DNA of 44,721 nt from Wenzhouxiangella sp. XN79A (GCF_012272825.1 NZ_JAAWWS010000124.1:1-44721), one strand, 5' to 3'. Positions 1 to 15,620 are shown, counted from the first letter of the stretch. The notes: a model not told the origin generated them from the sequence alone. A program made the numbers and translations.

Positions 1-1191
<1,191 letters not shown>

Positions 1192-1248
1192 GCACGCGGG
1201 CGAGTTCCGGCCCGCCGCGGGCGGGTCGGATCCCGGTCGGTTTTCAAC

Positions 1249-1324
<76 letters not shown>

Positions 1325-1345
1325 CTCAATCAGCAGAAGTGCGAT

Positions 1346-1723
1346 ATGGCAGCCGAAAACAACGCAACGCGTGACATTCCGCTCTGGATCGTCGCCATCC
1401 TGATTCTCGCCGGCGGCATCGTCGGGTACGGGTATCTGGAAGGCCAGGTCCTGGATCTTGTCCGGATCGTCGTGCTGCTCGCAGCCGCCGGCCTGGCCCT
1501 GTTCGTCGCGTCCCGGACCTCCAAGGGCGGCGAATTCTTCAGCTATGTGCGAGAAGTCGACGTCGAGCGTCGCAAGGTGGTCTGGCCGACCCGGCAGGAA
1601 ACGTTGCAGACCACGCTGATCGTGCTCGTGATCACGGTCATCGTCGGCATCATCCTGTTCGCGATGGATACCTTGTTCGGCTGGATCGTGCGGCGTCTGA
1701 TCGGGCTCGGCGGAGAGCTCTGA
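1346..1723 (+). CDS. secE: Preprotein translocase subunit SecE
   Basis: SecE clamps the SecY channel in the inner-membrane SecYEG translocon. The 125-residue protein has three predicted membrane segments (about residues 12–30, 36–54 and 88–112), the three-TM layout of enterobacterial SecE. Between them is the conserved cytoplasmic amphipathic region with [16 protein letters not shown], the family signature. I chose the ATG at 1346. A longer reading frame would start at 1295 inside the tRNA and is not credible. The stop codon overlaps the nusG start (TGATG at 1721–1725), so the two genes are translationally coupled, as in the conserved secE–nusG pair. Confidence 0.95.
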   Translation: MAAENNATRDIPLWIVAILILAGGIVGYGYLEGQVLDLVRIVVLLAAAGLALFVASRTSKGGEFFSYVREVDVERRKVVWPTRQETLQTTLIVLVITVIVGIILFAMDTLFGWIVRRLIGLGGEL

Positions 1724-2256
1724 TGACCATGCGCTGGTACGTGGTTCATGCCTATTCGGGCTTCGAGAAGCAGGTTCAGCGGTCGCTGAAGGAGCGGATC
1801 GAGCGCGCCGACATGGAAGACCAGTTCGGCGAAATCCTGGTCCCGACCGAAGAGGTCGTGGAAATGAAGAAGGGCGTCAAGCGCAAGAGCGAGCGCAAGT
1901 TCTTCCCGGGCTACGTGCTGGTCGAGATGGAAATGAACGAAGACACCTGGCACCTGGTCAAGGACGTGCCGAAGGTGATGGGTTTCATCGGCGGACGGCA
2001 GGAAAAGCCGGCGCCGATCTCGCAGGCCGAGGCCGACGCGATCCTGAACCGCGTCAAGGAAGGCGTCGACAAGCCGCGGCCCAAGGTGCTGTTCGAGCCG
2101 GGCGAAATGGTCCGGGTCATCGATGGTCCGTTCAACGACTTCAACGGCACCGTCGAAGAAATCAACTACGAGAAGAGCCGCCTGCGTGTGGCCGTCTCGA
2201 TCTTCGGGCGTTCGACGCCCGTCGAACTCGACTTCCAGCAGGTCGAGAAAGTGTAA
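1723..2256 (+). CDS. nusG: Transcription termination/antitermination factor NusG
   Basis: NusG binds the RNA polymerase clamp, suppresses pausing, and links polymerase to Rho or to ribosomal S10. The 177-residue protein shows the NGN domain (about 4–115), beginning [18 protein letters not shown] and containing the [10 protein letters not shown] core. The C-terminal KOW domain (about 125–177) contains [22 protein letters not shown] second in-frame ATG at 1729 (Met-Arg-Trp-Tyr) is equally possible as the start; the first is used because it overlaps the secE stop. It sits directly upstream of rplK, the standard order. Confidence 0.96.
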   Translation: MTMRWYVVHAYSGFEKQVQRSLKERIERADMEDQFGEILVPTEEVVEMKKGVKRKSERKFFPGYVLVEMEMNEDTWHLVKDVPKVMGFIGGRQEKPAPISQAEADAILNRVKEGVDKPRPKVLFEPGEMVRVIDGPFNDFNGTVEEINYEKSRLRVAVSIFGRSTPVELDFQQVEKV

Positions 2257-2400
2257 GAAGTCCGCGACCGGCTGCGGCCGATCGCGAGGCCGGCGCGCCG
2301 TGAGGCGGGTCGGAACAATGAAACGACAACGATGGGGAGCCTCGTCGTACCGATCCAGGTCGGTGATCGGCAGGCGCTTGGACCCGAAGGAGAAACGACG
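2257..2400 (+). promoter_or_regulatory. nusG–rplK leader region with a strong hairpin
   Basis: This 144-nt gap holds no gene. At 2263–2286 there is a hairpin (outer stem CGCGA/TCGCG, inner stem CGGC/GCCG around TGCG) with no U-run, so it is not a clear terminator. In related bacteria L1 protein represses its own rplKA mRNA through a site in this position; I could not identify the L1 site by eye. A good ribosome binding site AAGGAG lies at 2387–2392. Confidence 0.4.
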
Positions 2401-2834
2401 ATGGCGAAGAAGATTTCGGCCTACATCAAGCTGCAGGTTCCTGCAGGCCAGGCCAACCCGAGTCCGCCCGTGGGCCCCGCGCTGGGTCAGCACGGCGTGA
2501 ACATCATGGAATTCTGCAAGGCGTTCAATGCCGCGACCCAGAGCATCGAGCCGGGCCTGCCGACGCCGGTGGTGATCACGGTCTACAACGACCGCAGCTT
2601 CACCTTCATCACCAAGACGCCGCCGGCCGCCGTGCTGCTGCGCAAGGCCGCCAAGATCCAGAAGGGCAGCGGTGAGCCGAACACGAAGAAGGTCGGTACG
2701 GTCACCCGTGCCCAGCTGGAAGAAATCGCCAGAATCAAGGAGCCCGACATGACCGCCGCCGACATGGACGCCGCCGTGCGGACCATTGCCGGTAGTGCGC
2801 GCAGCATGGGCCTGAACGTGGAGGGTCTCGAATA

Positions 2835-2835
<1 letters not shown>
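2401..2835 (+). CDS. rplK: 50S ribosomal protein L11
   Basis: L11 forms the base of the stalk at the GTPase-associated centre of 23S rRNA. It is needed for RelA activation by uncharged tRNA. The 144-residue sequence has the proline-rich N-terminal domain ([22 protein letters not shown], about 12–33) and the rRNA-binding C-terminal domain (about 70–144) ending SMGLNVEG. The ATG at 2401 follows AAGGAG by 8 nt. An in-frame ATG at 2332 would add 23 unrelated residues and is rejected. The stop overlaps the rplA start (TAATG). Confidence 0.97.
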
Positions 2836-3530
<695 letters not shown>

Positions 3531-3808
3531 TCCGGCAGCAAGGATTCGCACGGGCGCACGCGTCCGTGTGAAAAGCGGGCGTATCGCGGAGACCGTTTCC
3601 GCGCCCGTCATAGACCGCAGGTCCGAAGGTGGCAGACACCGGACGATAAAGGACGCGAGTCCGCCTGCGCAGATGGTGTCGCCCGATTCCCCGAATCGAT
3701 CTTCGGATCACGGGAAAACGGCCACCAACGAGGTGCCGGATCGAAATCGGATCCGGTGTGGCTGGACGGTCGGAACGATCCGACCCTCCGACTTGACGGA
3801 GGTAGCAC
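3531..3808 (+). promoter_or_regulatory. rplJ (L10) leader with mutually exclusive hairpins
   Basis: This 278-nt untranslated stretch carries four hairpins. The first, 3549–3568, is an 8-bp stem with a CACG loop. The second, 3575–3608, has an outer stem GCGGGC/GCCCGT, a five-base one-sided bulge GTATC and an inner stem GCGGA/TCCGC; such an asymmetric bulge resembles the kink-turn bound by the L10–L12 complex. The third, 3768–3785, is a perfect 7-bp stem (GGTCGGA/TCCGACC). The fourth, 3785–3802, pairs CCTCCG with CGGAGG, which is the rplJ ribosome binding site. Hairpins three and four share base 3785 and abut, so they compete or stack. L10 autoregulation at this position is established in other bacteria; the assignment here is by structure and position. 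Confidence 0.65.
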
Positions 3809-4336
3809 ATGGCTCTCAGTCTTGAGCAGAAGAAGGCGGTCGTGGCGGAAGTGGCCCTGGTGGCCCAGTCCGCACACTCAGCCGTAGCTGCCGAATACCG
3901 TGGCATCACCGTAGAGAAGATGACCGAGATGCGGGCCAAGGCCCGTTCCGAAGGCGTCTATCTCAAGGTGGCCAAGAACACGCTGGTCAAGCGTGCCGTC
4001 GAGGGTACCGAGTTCGAATGCATGGCCGAGGAACTGACCGGTCCGCTGTTGTTCGCGTTCTCCATCGAGGACCCGGGCGCCGCAGCGCGGCTGATCAAGG
4101 ACTTCGCGAAGAACGATGACAAGCTCGTCGTTCGTCTGGTTGCCATGGGCGCGACGCTTTATCAGGCTTCGGAGATCGAACGCCTGGCCAAGATGCCGAC
4201 CCGCGACCAGGCCATTTCCATGCTGATGGGCGTCATGAAGGCGCCGATCGAGAAACTCGCCCGTACCCTCGCCGAGCCGCACGCCAAGCTGGTTCGTACG
4301 GTCGCCGCGGTTCGCGACAGCAAGCAGGCTGCCTGA
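3809..4336 (+). CDS. rplJ: 50S ribosomal protein L10
   Basis: L10 anchors the L7/L12 dimers to the 50S stalk. The 175-residue protein has the N-terminal rRNA-binding domain, with the conserved run AEYRGITVEKMTEMRAKAR (about 29–47) and KVAKNTLVKRAVEG (about 53–66). The C-terminal helix that binds L12 dimers starts near 135. The ATG at 3809 follows GGAGG (3798–3802) by 6 nt. That ribosome binding site lies inside a possible hairpin (see leader), consistent with translational autocontrol of rplJ–rplL. Confidence 0.97.
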   Translation: MALSLEQKKAVVAEVALVAQSAHSAVAAEYRGITVEKMTEMRAKARSEGVYLKVAKNTLVKRAVEGTEFECMAEELTGPLLFAFSIEDPGAAARLIKDFAKNDDKLVVRLVAMGATLYQASEIERLAKMPTRDQAISMLMGVMKAPIEKLARTLAEPHAKLVRTVAAVRDSKQAA

Positions 4337-4371
4337 TCCTTTCGTTTATTTCGTTTAATGGAGTTTGAACA

Positions 4372-4752
4372 ATGGCCGTTTCCAAAGAAGATATTCTTGA
4401 AACCATTTCCAACATGACCGTCGTCGAGGTCGTTGATCTCATCGAAGCGATGGAAGAGAAGTTCGGTGTCTCCGCTGCCGCTCCGGTGGCTGCTGCGGCT
4501 GCTCCGGCGGCCGGTGGCGAAGCCGCTGCTGCTGAAGAGAAGACCGAGTTCGACGTCGTCCTCGCAGGCTTCGGCGACAAGAAGGTCCAGGTCATCAAGG
4601 CCATCCGTGGCATTACGGGCCTGGGTCTGAAGGAAGCCAAGGACATGGTCGAGGGCGCTCCGTCCCCGGTCAAGGAAGGCGTCAGCAAGGAAGAAGCAGA
4701 AGACATCAAGAAGCAGCTCGAAGAAGCCGGCGCTACCGTCGAGGTCAAGTAA
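4372..4752 (+). CDS. rplL: 50S ribosomal protein L7/L12
   Basis: L7/L12 is the multicopy stalk protein that recruits and stimulates translation GTPases. The 126 residues comprise the N-terminal dimerisation domain (about 1–35, [18 protein letters not shown]) and an Ala/Pro-rich hinge (about 40–58). The C-terminal factor-binding domain carries [21 protein letters not shown]. The 35-nt gap from rplJ is strikingly U-rich for this genome and includes a repeated TTCGTTTA, followed by GGAG 9 nt before the ATG. That is compatible with the extra translation needed for four or more copies per ribosome. A terminator-like attenuator follows. Confidence 0.97.
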   Translation: MAVSKEDILETISNMTVVEVVDLIEAMEEKFGVSAAAPVAAAAAPAAGGEAAAAEEKTEFDVVLAGFGDKKVQVIKAIRGITGLGLKEAKDMVEGAPSPVKEGVSKEEAEDIKKQLEEAGATVEVK

Positions 4753-4782
4753 TCTCGCCGGTCGCACATTGATGCCAGGCAT

Positions 4783-4822
4783 GGGCTGGGCGTTCTCGGA
4801 CGCCCGGCCCGTTCCTGTTTTC
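4783..4822 (+). terminator. rplL–rpoB attenuator/terminator
   Basis: A 10-bp stem (GGGCTGGGCG at 4783–4792 with CGCCCGGCCC at 4801–4810, one G·U pair) encloses an 8-nt loop. It is followed by the T-rich stretch GTTCCTGTTTTC. It has the position and role of the partial terminator between rplL and rpoB known in E. coli, which lowers polymerase-subunit expression relative to ribosomal proteins. Confidence 0.85.
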
Positions 4823-4930
4823 TATGCGGCCAGAAGAATCGATCGCCAGGGCCCGTTCCGGGTGTCCTGGCGGTTCAGTCTCGCATGAAGTGTCCCGGAT
4901 CAACTGCACCAGCACGCGGGTGAAATGCCG

Positions 4931-7900
4931 ATGAATTACTCGTTTACCGAAAAGAAGCGAATCCGGAAGGAATTTGGGGAACATGTGCAGGTTATTGACC
5001 CGCCGTTCCTGTTGTCAACCCAGGTGGAGTCATACAAGGAATTCCTGCAGGACAAGGTTCTTGAAAGCGACCGAGAGCCCAAGGGCCTGCACGGTGCGCT
5101 TTCGTCGGTGTTTCCGATCTCGAGCTACTCCGGCAACGCCGCGCTCGAGTACGTGAGCTACGAGCTCGGCAAGCCCGAGTTCGACGTCGTCGAGTGCAAG
5201 ATGCGCGGAATGACCTATGCGGCGCCGCTGCGCGTCACGGTGCGCCTGGTCATCTACGACAAGGACAGCCCGGCTCGCAACAAGAAGGTCAAGGAGGTCA
5301 AGGAACAGGACGTCTACATGGGCGACCTGCCGCTGATGACCGAGACCGGCACGTTCATCATCAACGGCACCGAGCGCGTCATCGTCAACCAGATGCACCG
5401 TTCACCGGGCGTGTTCTACGACCACGACCGCGGCAAGACCCATTCGTCCGGAAAGCTGCTGTACAACGCGCGGGTGATTCCGTACCGCGGCAGCTGGCTG
5501 GACTTCGAGTTCGACCCCAAGGACTGCGTGTTCACCCGAATCGATCGTCGCCGCAAGCTGCCGGTGACGATCCTGCTGCGTGCGCTGGGCATGGAGGACG
5601 AGGAAATTCTCGATACCTTCTTCGAGAAGTCCAGGATCACCCTGCGCAAGAGCGACGCCAAGATCGACCTGGTGCCGAAACGCCTGCGCGGCGAAACCGC
5701 GCTGGCCGACATTGCCGACAAGGACGGCAACGTCATCGTCCAGAAGGATCGTCGCATCACCGCGCGTCACGTCAAGCAGATGGAAGACGCCGGGGTGAAG
5801 GCACTGGATGTGAGCGACGAATACCTGATCGGAAGGATTCTCGCCCACAACATCGTCGATACCGATTCCGGTGAGCTGATCGCGGCCTGCAACGACGAGA
5901 TCACCGCCGAGCTGCTCGAAACGATGCGCGAGGCCAAGGTCAAGTCCTTCGAGATCCTCTACGTCAACGATCTCGATCAGGGTCCGTATATCTCGAGCAC
6001 CCTGCGCATCGACCCGACCTCCAGCGAGCTCGAGGCGCTGTGGGAAATCTACAAGATGATGCGCCCGGGTGAGCCGCCGACCAAGGAAGCGGCCCAGAAC
6101 CTGTTCAAGAACCTGTTCTTCACCGACGAGCGCTACGACCTGTCCTCGGTTGGCCGGATGAAGTTCAACCGGCGCGTCGGTCGCGACGAGCTGGAAGGCC
6201 CCGGCACGCTGGATCGCGAAGACATCCTGGCCGTGCTGAAGGTGCTGATCGACATCCGCAACGGCAACGGCACGGTCGATGACATCGATCACCTGGGTAA
6301 CCGTCGTGTCCGTTCGGTCGGCGAGATGGCCGAGAACCAGTTCCGGATCGGCCTGGTCCGCGTCGAGCGCGCGGTCCGCGAGCGGCTGAGCATGGCCGAG
6401 AGCGAAGGCCTGGGTCCGCAGGACCTGATCAATGCCAAGCCGGTGGCCGCCGCGATCAAGGAATTCTTCGGCTCCTCGCAGCTGTCGCAGTTCATGGATC
6501 AGAACAACCCGCTGTCGGAAGTCACCCACAAGCGCCGCGTCTCGGCGCTGGGGCCGGGCGGTCTGACCCGCGAACGCGCCGGCTTCGAAGTTCGCGACGT
6601 CCATCCGACGCACTATGGCCGCTTGTGTCCGATCGAGACGCCGGAAGGTCCGAACATCGGCCTGATCAACTCGTTGGCCGTCTATTCGCGGACCAACAGC
6701 TACGGCTTCCTGGAGACGCCGTACTGCAAGGTGGTCAACGGCAAGGTCACCGATGACGTCACCTACCTTTCGGCGATCGAGGAGGGCGACTACGCGATCG
6801 CCCAGGCCAATGCCGAGCTCGACAAGAACCGCAAGTTCACCGCCGAACTGATTCCGTGCCGCCACCAGGGTGAGTTCACGCTCAAGACGCCGGAGGAGAT
6901 CGATTACATCGACGTCTCGCCGCGCCAGATCGTGTCGGTGGCCGCGGCGATGGTGCCGTTCCTCGAGCACGATGACGCCAACCGCGCCCTGATGGGCTCG
7001 AACATGCAGCGCCAGGCCGTGCCGACGCTGCGCGTCGACAAGCCGCTGGTCGGCACCGGGCTGGAGCGCGTGGTCGCCACCGACTCCGGCGTGACGACCG
7101 TGGCGCTTCGCGGTGGTGTGGTCGACCAGGTCGATGCCGGCCGGATCGTCGTGCGCGCCAACGAAGAGGAAGTCGGCGAGGACGACCCGGGCGTGGACAT
7201 CTACAACCTGGTCAAGTACCAGCGCTCGAACCAGAACACCTGCATGAACCAGCGTCCGCTGGTCAAGGTCGGCGACGTGGTCAGCGCCCGGGACGTGCTG
7301 GCCGACGGTCCGTCCACCGATCTCGGTGAGCTGGCCCTGGGCCAGAACATGCGCGTGGCGTTCATGCCCTGGAACGGCTACAACTTCGAGGATTCGATCC
7401 TGATCTCGGAGCGCGTGGTCCAGGAAGATCGCTTTACCTCGATCCATATCGAGGAGCTGACCTGTGTTGCCCGCGACACCAAGCTGGGCTCCGAAGAGAT
7501 CACCAGCGACATCCCGAACGTCGGCGAGTACACCTTGAGCAAGCTCGACGATGCCGGGATCGTCTACATCGGCGCGGAAGTGCGCGCCGGCGACATCCTG
7601 GTCGGCAAGGTCACGCCGAAGGGCGAGACCCAGCTGACCCCGGAAGAGAAGCTGCTGCGCGCGATCTTCGGCGAGAAGGCCTCCGACGTGAAGGACACCT
7701 CGCTGCGCGTGCCTTCGGGCATGGACGGCACGGTCATCGACGTCCAGGTGTTCACCCGCGAGGGCGTCGACAAGGACTCCCGCGCGGTGTCGATCGAGAA
7801 GGAGCAGATCGACCAGGTGCGCAAGGACCTGGACGACCAGCTGCGAATCATGGAAGACGCGATCTTCAATCGCCTGCGCTCGCTGCTGCTCAACAAGGTG

Positions 7901-9010
7901 GTCGACAAGGGGCCGGGCCTGAAGAAGGGCGCCAAGGTCACCGACGACTATCTCGACGAGCTCAAGCGCGACCAGTGGTTCAAGCTGCGCATGCGCTCCG
8001 ACGAAGCCCAGGACGTGCTCGAGCGCGCCCAGCGCCAGATCGAGAAGCAGCGCAAGCTGGCCGACGAGCGTTTCGAGGAAAAGAAGGGCAAGATCACCCG
8101 CGGCGACGATCTCGCGCCGGGCGTGCTGAAGATGGTCAAGGTCCACCTGGCCGTCAAGCGTCGCATGCAGCCGGGCGACAAGATGGCCGGCCGCCACGGC
8201 AACAAGGGCGTCATTTCGACGATTGTCCCGGTCGAGGACATGCCTTATGACGAAAGCGGTACACCGGTCGATATCGTGCTGAACCCGCTGGGTGTGCCGT
8301 CGCGCATGAACATCGGCCAGGTGCTTGAAACCCACCTCGGCCTGGCAGCGCACGGTCTCGGCAAGAAGATCGAGGCCATGCTCGAGGCGCAGGAGAAGCC
8401 GGCCAAGATCAAGAAGTTCCTCGAGGAGATCTACAACTCGGATCGCAAGGGCCGGGTCTCGTTGAACGAATTCAGCGAGGGCGAGGTGCTCGAGCTGGCC
8501 GGCAACCTGACCGGTGGCGTGCCGATGGCCACGCCGGTGTTCGATGGTGCCGACGAGCAGGAGATCAAGAAACTGCTGAAGATGGCCGACCTGCCGGAAA
8601 GCGGTCAGATGACGCTGTACGACGGACGGACCGGCGATGCATTCGATCGGCCGGTGACCGTGGGCTACATGTACATGCTCAAGCTCAACCACCTGGTCGA
8701 CGACAAGATGCATGCGCGTTCGACCGGGCCATACAGCCTGGTGACCCAGCAGCCGTTGGGCGGCAAGGCCCAGTTCGGCGGGCAGCGCTTCGGCGAGATG
8801 GAGGTCTGGGCGCTGGAAGCCTACGGGGCCGCCTTCACGCTGCAGGAAATGCTGACCGTCAAGTCCGACGACGTCCAGGGCCGGAACCAGATGTACAAGG
8901 CCATCGTCGATGGCAACCACCGCATGGTGGCCGGCATGCCGGAGTCCTTCAACGTTCTCGTGAAGGAAATCCGCTCGCTGGGCATCAACATTGAACTCGA
9001 AGAATCCTGA
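4931..9010 (+). CDS. rpoB: DNA-directed RNA polymerase subunit beta
   Basis: The beta subunit forms one pincer and much of the active centre of RNA polymerase. The 1,359-residue protein is close to the E. coli length. The rifampicin pocket reads [21 protein letters not shown] followed by SALGPGGL. The usual D, H and S resistance positions are wild type (about D523, H533 and S538 here). [13 protein letters not shown] and the C-terminal [15 protein letters not shown] are intact. I prefer the ATG at 4931 (Met-Asn-Tyr-Ser, aligning with E. coli Met-Val-Tyr-Ser). The GGGTG at 4918–4922 is correctly spaced for it but almost touches the alternative ATG at 4925. rpoC follows 18 nt downstream. Confidence 0.97.
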   Translation: MNYSFTEKKRIRKEFGEHVQVIDPPFLLSTQVESYKEFLQDKVLESDREPKGLHGALSSVFPISSYSGNAALEYVSYELGKPEFDVVECKMRGMTYAAPLRVTVRLVIYDKDSPARNKKVKEVKEQDVYMGDLPLMTETGTFIINGTERVIVNQMHRSPGVFYDHDRGKTHSSGKLLYNARVIPYRGSWLDFEFDPKDCVFTRIDRRRKLPVTILLRALGMEDEEILDTFFEKSRITLRKSDAKIDLVPKRLRGETALADIADKDGNVIVQKDRRITARHVKQMEDAGVKALDVSDEYLIGRILAHNIVDTDSGELIAACNDEITAELLETMREAKVKSFEILYVNDLDQGPYISSTLRIDPTSSELEALWEIYKMMRPGEPPTKEAAQNLFKNLFFTDERYDLSSVGRMKFNRRVGRDELEGPGTLDREDILAVLKVLIDIRNGNGTVDDIDHLGNRRVRSVGEMAENQFRIGLVRVERAVRERLSMAESEGLGPQDLINAKPVAAAIKEFFGSSQLSQFMDQNNPLSEVTHKRRVSALGPGGLTRERAGFEVRDVHPTHYGRLCPIETPEGPNIGLINSLAVYSRTNSYGFLETPYCKVVNGKVTDDVTYLSAIEEGDYAIAQANAELDKNRKFTAELIPCRHQGEFTLKTPEEIDYIDVSPRQIVSVAAAMVPFLEHDDANRALMGSNMQRQAVPTLRVDKPLVGTGLERVVATDSGVTTVALRGGVVDQVDAGRIVVRANEEEVGEDDPGVDIYNLVKYQRSNQNTCMNQRPLVKVGDVVSARDVLADGPSTDLGELALGQNMRVAFMPWNGYNFEDSILISERVVQEDRFTSIHIEELTCVARDTKLGSEEITSDIPNVGEYTLSKLDDAGIVYIGAEVRAGDILVGKVTPKGETQLTPEEKLLRAIFGEKASDVKDTSLRVPSGMDGTVIDVQVFTREGVDKDSRAVSIEKEQIDQVRKDLDDQLRIMEDAIFNRLRSLLLNKVVDKGPGLKKGAKVTDDYLDELKRDQWFKLRMRSDEAQDVLERAQRQIEKQRKLADERFEEKKGKITRGDDLAPGVLKMVKVHLAVKRRMQPGDKMAGRHGNKGVISTIVPVEDMPYDESGTPVDIVLNPLGVPSRMNIGQVLETHLGLAAHGLGKKIEAMLEAQEKPAKIKKFLEEIYNSDRKGRVSLNEFSEGEVLELAGNLTGGVPMATPVFDGADEQEIKKLLKMADLPESGQMTLYDGRTGDAFDRPVTVGYMYMLKLNHLVDDKMHARSTGPYSLVTQQPLGGKAQFGGQRFGEMEVWALEAYGAAFTLQEMLTVKSDDVQGRNQMYKAIVDGNHRMVAGMPESFNVLVKEIRSLGINIELEES

Positions 9011-9028
9011 TCGAGGAGGAGGATCCAC

Positions 9029-13249
<4,221 letters not shown>

Positions 13250-13259
13250 TAGCCGTCAT

Positions 13260-13287
13260 CGATCCGGGCGGCCCGCCGCCCGGATCG
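13260..13287 (+). terminator. Strong hairpin after rpoC
   Basis: A perfect 12-bp stem with a CCCG loop begins 10 nt after the rpoC stop codon. No T-run follows, so it may be a processing or mRNA-stabilising structure, or a weak terminator. It marks the boundary between the rpoBC and rpsP operons. Confidence 0.6.
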
Positions 13288-13310
13288 TGGCGTACGAATC
13301 AACCTGGATC

Positions 13311-13326
13311 GCGGGTACAATCCCGC
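13311..13326 (+). promoter_or_regulatory. Candidate rpsP promoter -10 element
   Basis: TACAAT at 13316–13321 is a good sigma-70 -10 element and sits at the centre of a small inverted repeat GCGGG/CCCGC. No convincing -35 element is visible 16–18 nt upstream. It is placed about 70 nt before rpsP and after the rpoC hairpin, which is where a promoter is expected. Confidence 0.4.
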
Positions 13327-13389
13327 GTCCTTCGAATAATCCGTCATGCCGACCGGGATGATCGACCGGTCCATCGAGCAGGAGTCAAC

Positions 13390-13650
13390 ATGGTCAAGAT
13401 CCGACTGGCACGTGGTGGTGCCAAGAAGCAGCCCTTCTACCACATCGTGGTTACCGACAGCCGCAACCGCCGGGACGGCCGCTACATCGAGCGGCTCGGC
13501 TTCTTCAATCCGGTCGCGCGCGGCCAGGCCGAGCGTCTTCGCGTCGACCTGGAGCGTTACGAACACTGGGTCGGAGAAGGCGCCCAGGTGTCCGAGCGTG
13601 TCGGCCACCTTGTCAACGAGTCGCGCAAGGCCGCCTCGGCCGACGCCTGA
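13390..13650 (+). CDS. rpsP: 30S ribosomal protein S16
   Basis: S16 is an early-assembly protein of the 30S body. The 86-residue protein begins [20 protein letters not shown], the family signature, and continues with [19 protein letters not shown], the most conserved part. The ribosome binding site AGGAG is at 13380–13384. It heads the classical rpsP–rimM–trmD–rplS cluster; rimM follows 6 nt after its stop. Confidence 0.97.
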   Translation: MVKIRLARGGAKKQPFYHIVVTDSRNRRDGRYIERLGFFNPVARGQAERLRVDLERYEHWVGEGAQVSERVGHLVNESRKAASADA

Positions 13651-13656
13651 TCCGGC

Positions 13657-14202
13657 ATGGGCGGTCCCCTCAAGGACGTGCCGGTCGAGGATGAGCTCAT
13701 CCCCGTCGGGCGCTTGAGCGGGGCCTGGGGTGTGGGCGGCGCCGTCAAGGTGTTTTCCTACACCGATCCGCCCGAGCAGATCTTCGAGTACCAGCCCTGG
13801 CGAACCGACGGTTCGCCAGGGCTGTTGCGTGTGCTGGGCTGGCGTCGCCAGGGGCCGCGCCTGGTCGCCGAGATCGAGCAGATCCCGACCCGCGAAGATG
13901 CCGAGCGGCTGGCGGGCCTGAACCTTTCGGTGCCGCGCTCGGCGCTGCCGCGGCCACCGGACGGGCGGTACTACTGGCGAGACCTGATCGGACTCGAGGT
14001 CGAGAACCGCGAAGGTCGACCACTGGGCCGGGTGCGCGAACTGCTCGATGCCGGCGTCCACGACGTGCTGGTCATCGATCGCCCGGGCCCGGGCGTGGAT
14101 CACCTGGTGCCGTTCGTGCGCGGCCGGTTCGTCGATTCGGTCGATCTGAAGACCGGTCGGATCGTTGTCGACTGGCAGCCCGAATGGACCGACGCGGAGT
14201 GA
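13657..14202 (+). CDS. rimM: Ribosome maturation factor RimM
   Basis: RimM binds S19 and helps mature the 30S head and process 16S rRNA. The 181-residue protein has the N-terminal RimM barrel (about 12–95; [21 protein letters not shown] is the conserved entry). The C-terminal PRC-barrel (about 100–175) begins [13 protein letters not shown] and ends in [21 protein letters not shown]. No clear ribosome binding site precedes the ATG at 13657. A GTG at 13678 (residue 8) is an alternative start, or translation may be coupled to rpsP. The stop lies just upstream of the trmD start. Confidence 0.95.
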   Translation: MGGPLKDVPVEDELIPVGRLSGAWGVGGAVKVFSYTDPPEQIFEYQPWRTDGSPGLLRVLGWRRQGPRLVAEIEQIPTREDAERLAGLNLSVPRSALPRPPDGRYYWRDLIGLEVENREGRPLGRVRELLDAGVHDVLVIDRPGPGVDHLVPFVRGRFVDSVDLKTGRIVVDWQPEWTDAE

Positions 14203-14204
14203 GC

Positions 14205-14948
14205 GTGCTCGAAGAGATCCACGTCGTTTCGATCTTTCCCGGCTGGTTTCAATCGCTCGAAGCGCTTGGGTTGACCGGCCGTGCACTGGCCGAGCGCCGC
14301 GTTCGCCTCCGCACCTTCGACCCACGCGACTATGCCGAGGGCGTTCATCGCAGCGTCGACGACCGGCCCTACGGAGGCGGCCCGGGCATGGTGATGCGGC
14401 CCGAGCCGCTGGCGCGGGCGATCGAGGCCGCGTCGACAGGCTCCGACAGCCCGGTCGCCGCGCTGACCCCCCAGGGGAGGCCGCTCGACCAGCAGGCGGT
14501 CGAACAGCTGGCGGCCAGGCCGCGTCTGATCCTGGTCTGCGGTCGATACGAAGGCATCGATGAGCGGGTCCACGAAACCCTGGTCGACGAGGAGTGGTCG
14601 CTGGGCGACTTCGTACTGTCTGGTGGCGAACTGGCAGCCGCGGCGTTGATCGATGCGGTGGTCCGCCTGCAGCCCGGCGTGCTGGGCCACGCCGAGTCCG
14701 CAGCCCAGGATTCGTTCGCCCAGGGTCTGCTCGACTGCCCGCACTACACGCGGCCCGAGCAGTGGCGCGGGCTGGACGTGCCGGAGGTCCTGCGCTCCGG
14801 CGACCACGCGGCAATCGCGCGCTGGCGCCGCCGCCAGGCGCTCGAGCGCACCCGGGATCGCCGCCCCGACCTGATTGCCCGGCTCGACCGGGAGGACCGG
14901 CTCGATGCCACCGACCGGGCCATCCTGGCGGCATCCGATCCCGATTGA
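14205..14948 (+). CDS. trmD: tRNA (guanine37-N1)-methyltransferase TrmD
   Basis: TrmD methylates G37 next to the anticodon using S-adenosylmethionine and so prevents +1 frameshifting. Its trefoil-knot SPOUT fold is recognisable from [28 protein letters not shown] and [27 protein letters not shown] is the conserved N-terminal loop and [11 protein letters not shown] the C-terminal signature. I chose the GTG at 14205: GGAG lies at 14196–14199, and the product aligns with family starts at the first strand ([10 protein letters not shown]). The ATG at 14184 would overlap rimM by 19 nt and add seven residues. Confidence 0.95.
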   Translation: MLEEIHVVSIFPGWFQSLEALGLTGRALAERRVRLRTFDPRDYAEGVHRSVDDRPYGGGPGMVMRPEPLARAIEAASTGSDSPVAALTPQGRPLDQQAVEQLAARPRLILVCGRYEGIDERVHETLVDEEWSLGDFVLSGGELAAAALIDAVVRLQPGVLGHAESAAQDSFAQGLLDCPHYTRPEQWRGLDVPEVLRSGDHAAIARWRRRQALERTRDRRPDLIARLDREDRLDATDRAILAASDPD

Positions 14949-14964
14949 ATCCAGGCCCCGGGGC

Positions 14965-15027
14965 TTTCGCGTGAAACGATCTTGCGTTATACTTTCGCGC
15001 TTGACTTCGCGGGCATCGTCGCCCGCG
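14965..15027 (+). promoter_or_regulatory. Candidate rplS promoter and leader hairpin
   Basis: In the 167-nt trmD–rplS gap, TATACT at 14988–14993 is a near-consensus -10 element. The hexamer 17 nt upstream (TTTCGC) is a poor -35. Just downstream, 15008–15027, is a perfect 7-bp hairpin CGCGGGC/GCCCGCG in the would-be leader. rplS may therefore have its own promoter as well as read-through from trmD. Confidence 0.45.
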
Positions 15028-15115
15028 CCGAACGGACCGACGGGATCGCCTTGACGGCCGAACCTGTCGGCGAAGCACTTGCCGAAGAATTTGCCGAGCG
15101 GACGGGATTCGCATC

Positions 15116-15478
15116 ATGAATATCATCGATCAGATCAACGCAGAACAGACCCAGCGGGAAATCCCGGATTTCGCGCCCGGAGACACCGTTGTCGTGAACC
15201 TGTGGGTTCGCGAGGGCGAACGTCAGCGCCTGCAGGCGTTCGAAGGCGTCGTCATCGCACGTCGCAACCGCGGCCTGCATTCGGCCTTCACGGTACGCAA
15301 GATCTCGCACGGCACGGGGGTGGAGCGCGTGTTCCAGAGCTACAGCCCGTTGATCGAGTCGATCACGGTCAAGCGCAAGGGCCGCGTTCGCCGCGCCAAG
15401 CTGTTCTACCTGCGCAATCTGGAAGGCAAGGCGGCGCGCATCCGCGAGAAGCTTACCGGTCGCGCTCGCGCGTCCTGA
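15116..15478 (+). CDS. rplS: 50S ribosomal protein L19
   Basis: L19 sits at the 30S–50S interface near bridges B6/B8. The 120-residue protein carries the family signature [21 protein letters not shown] (about 42–62). [26 protein letters not shown] follows it, and the protein ends in a basic tail (KLTGRARAS). The start ATG at 15116 is preceded by GGACGGGA about 7–14 nt upstream. It is the last gene of the rpsP cluster and is followed by two terminators. Confidence 0.97.
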   Translation: MNIIDQINAEQTQREIPDFAPGDTVVVNLWVREGERQRLQAFEGVVIARRNRGLHSAFTVRKISHGTGVERVFQSYSPLIESITVKRKGRVRRAKLFYLRNLEGKAARIREKLTGRARAS

Positions 15479-15489
15479 CGCTTCATCGG

Positions 15490-15518
15490 AAAGGCCGAGC
15501 CCCGTGTGCCCGGCTTTT
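15490..15518 (+). terminator. Terminator 1 after rplS
   Basis: Imperfect stem GCCGAGC/GCCCGGC (one mismatch) flanked by AAAG on the left and TTTT on the right, 12 nt past the rplS stop. The A and T flanks could also pair, giving a bidirectional shape. Confidence 0.65.
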
Positions 15519-15537
15519 CGATCGCAGCGGTTCCCTG

Positions 15538-15576
15538 AACGGCCCGGTCTTCGCACCGGGCCGTTTCCTTGTGCTT
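15538..15576 (+). terminator. Terminator 2 after rplS
   Basis: A perfect 11-bp stem AACGGCCCGGT/ACCGGGCCGTT (15538–15548 with 15555–15565) has a six-base loop CTTCGC and is followed by the T-rich TCCTTGTGCTT. This is a strong intrinsic terminator backing up the first one. Confidence 0.85.
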
Positions 15577-15620
15577 CCAACGGCCGCTCGGGCGCTGCCC
15601 GCTGACAGGATCGAACGACC

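Noticed and set aside
2332-2400. Upstream extension of L11 from an earlier in-frame ATG
   Set aside because: The ATG at 2401 has an excellent ribosome binding site and matches the family N-terminus.
13250-13389. Assembly chimera between rpoC and rpsP
   Set aside because: The junction has an intact hairpin, a plausible promoter and a normal ribosome binding site, with no sign of a truncated gene; kept as a real rearrangement, though raw reads would settle it.
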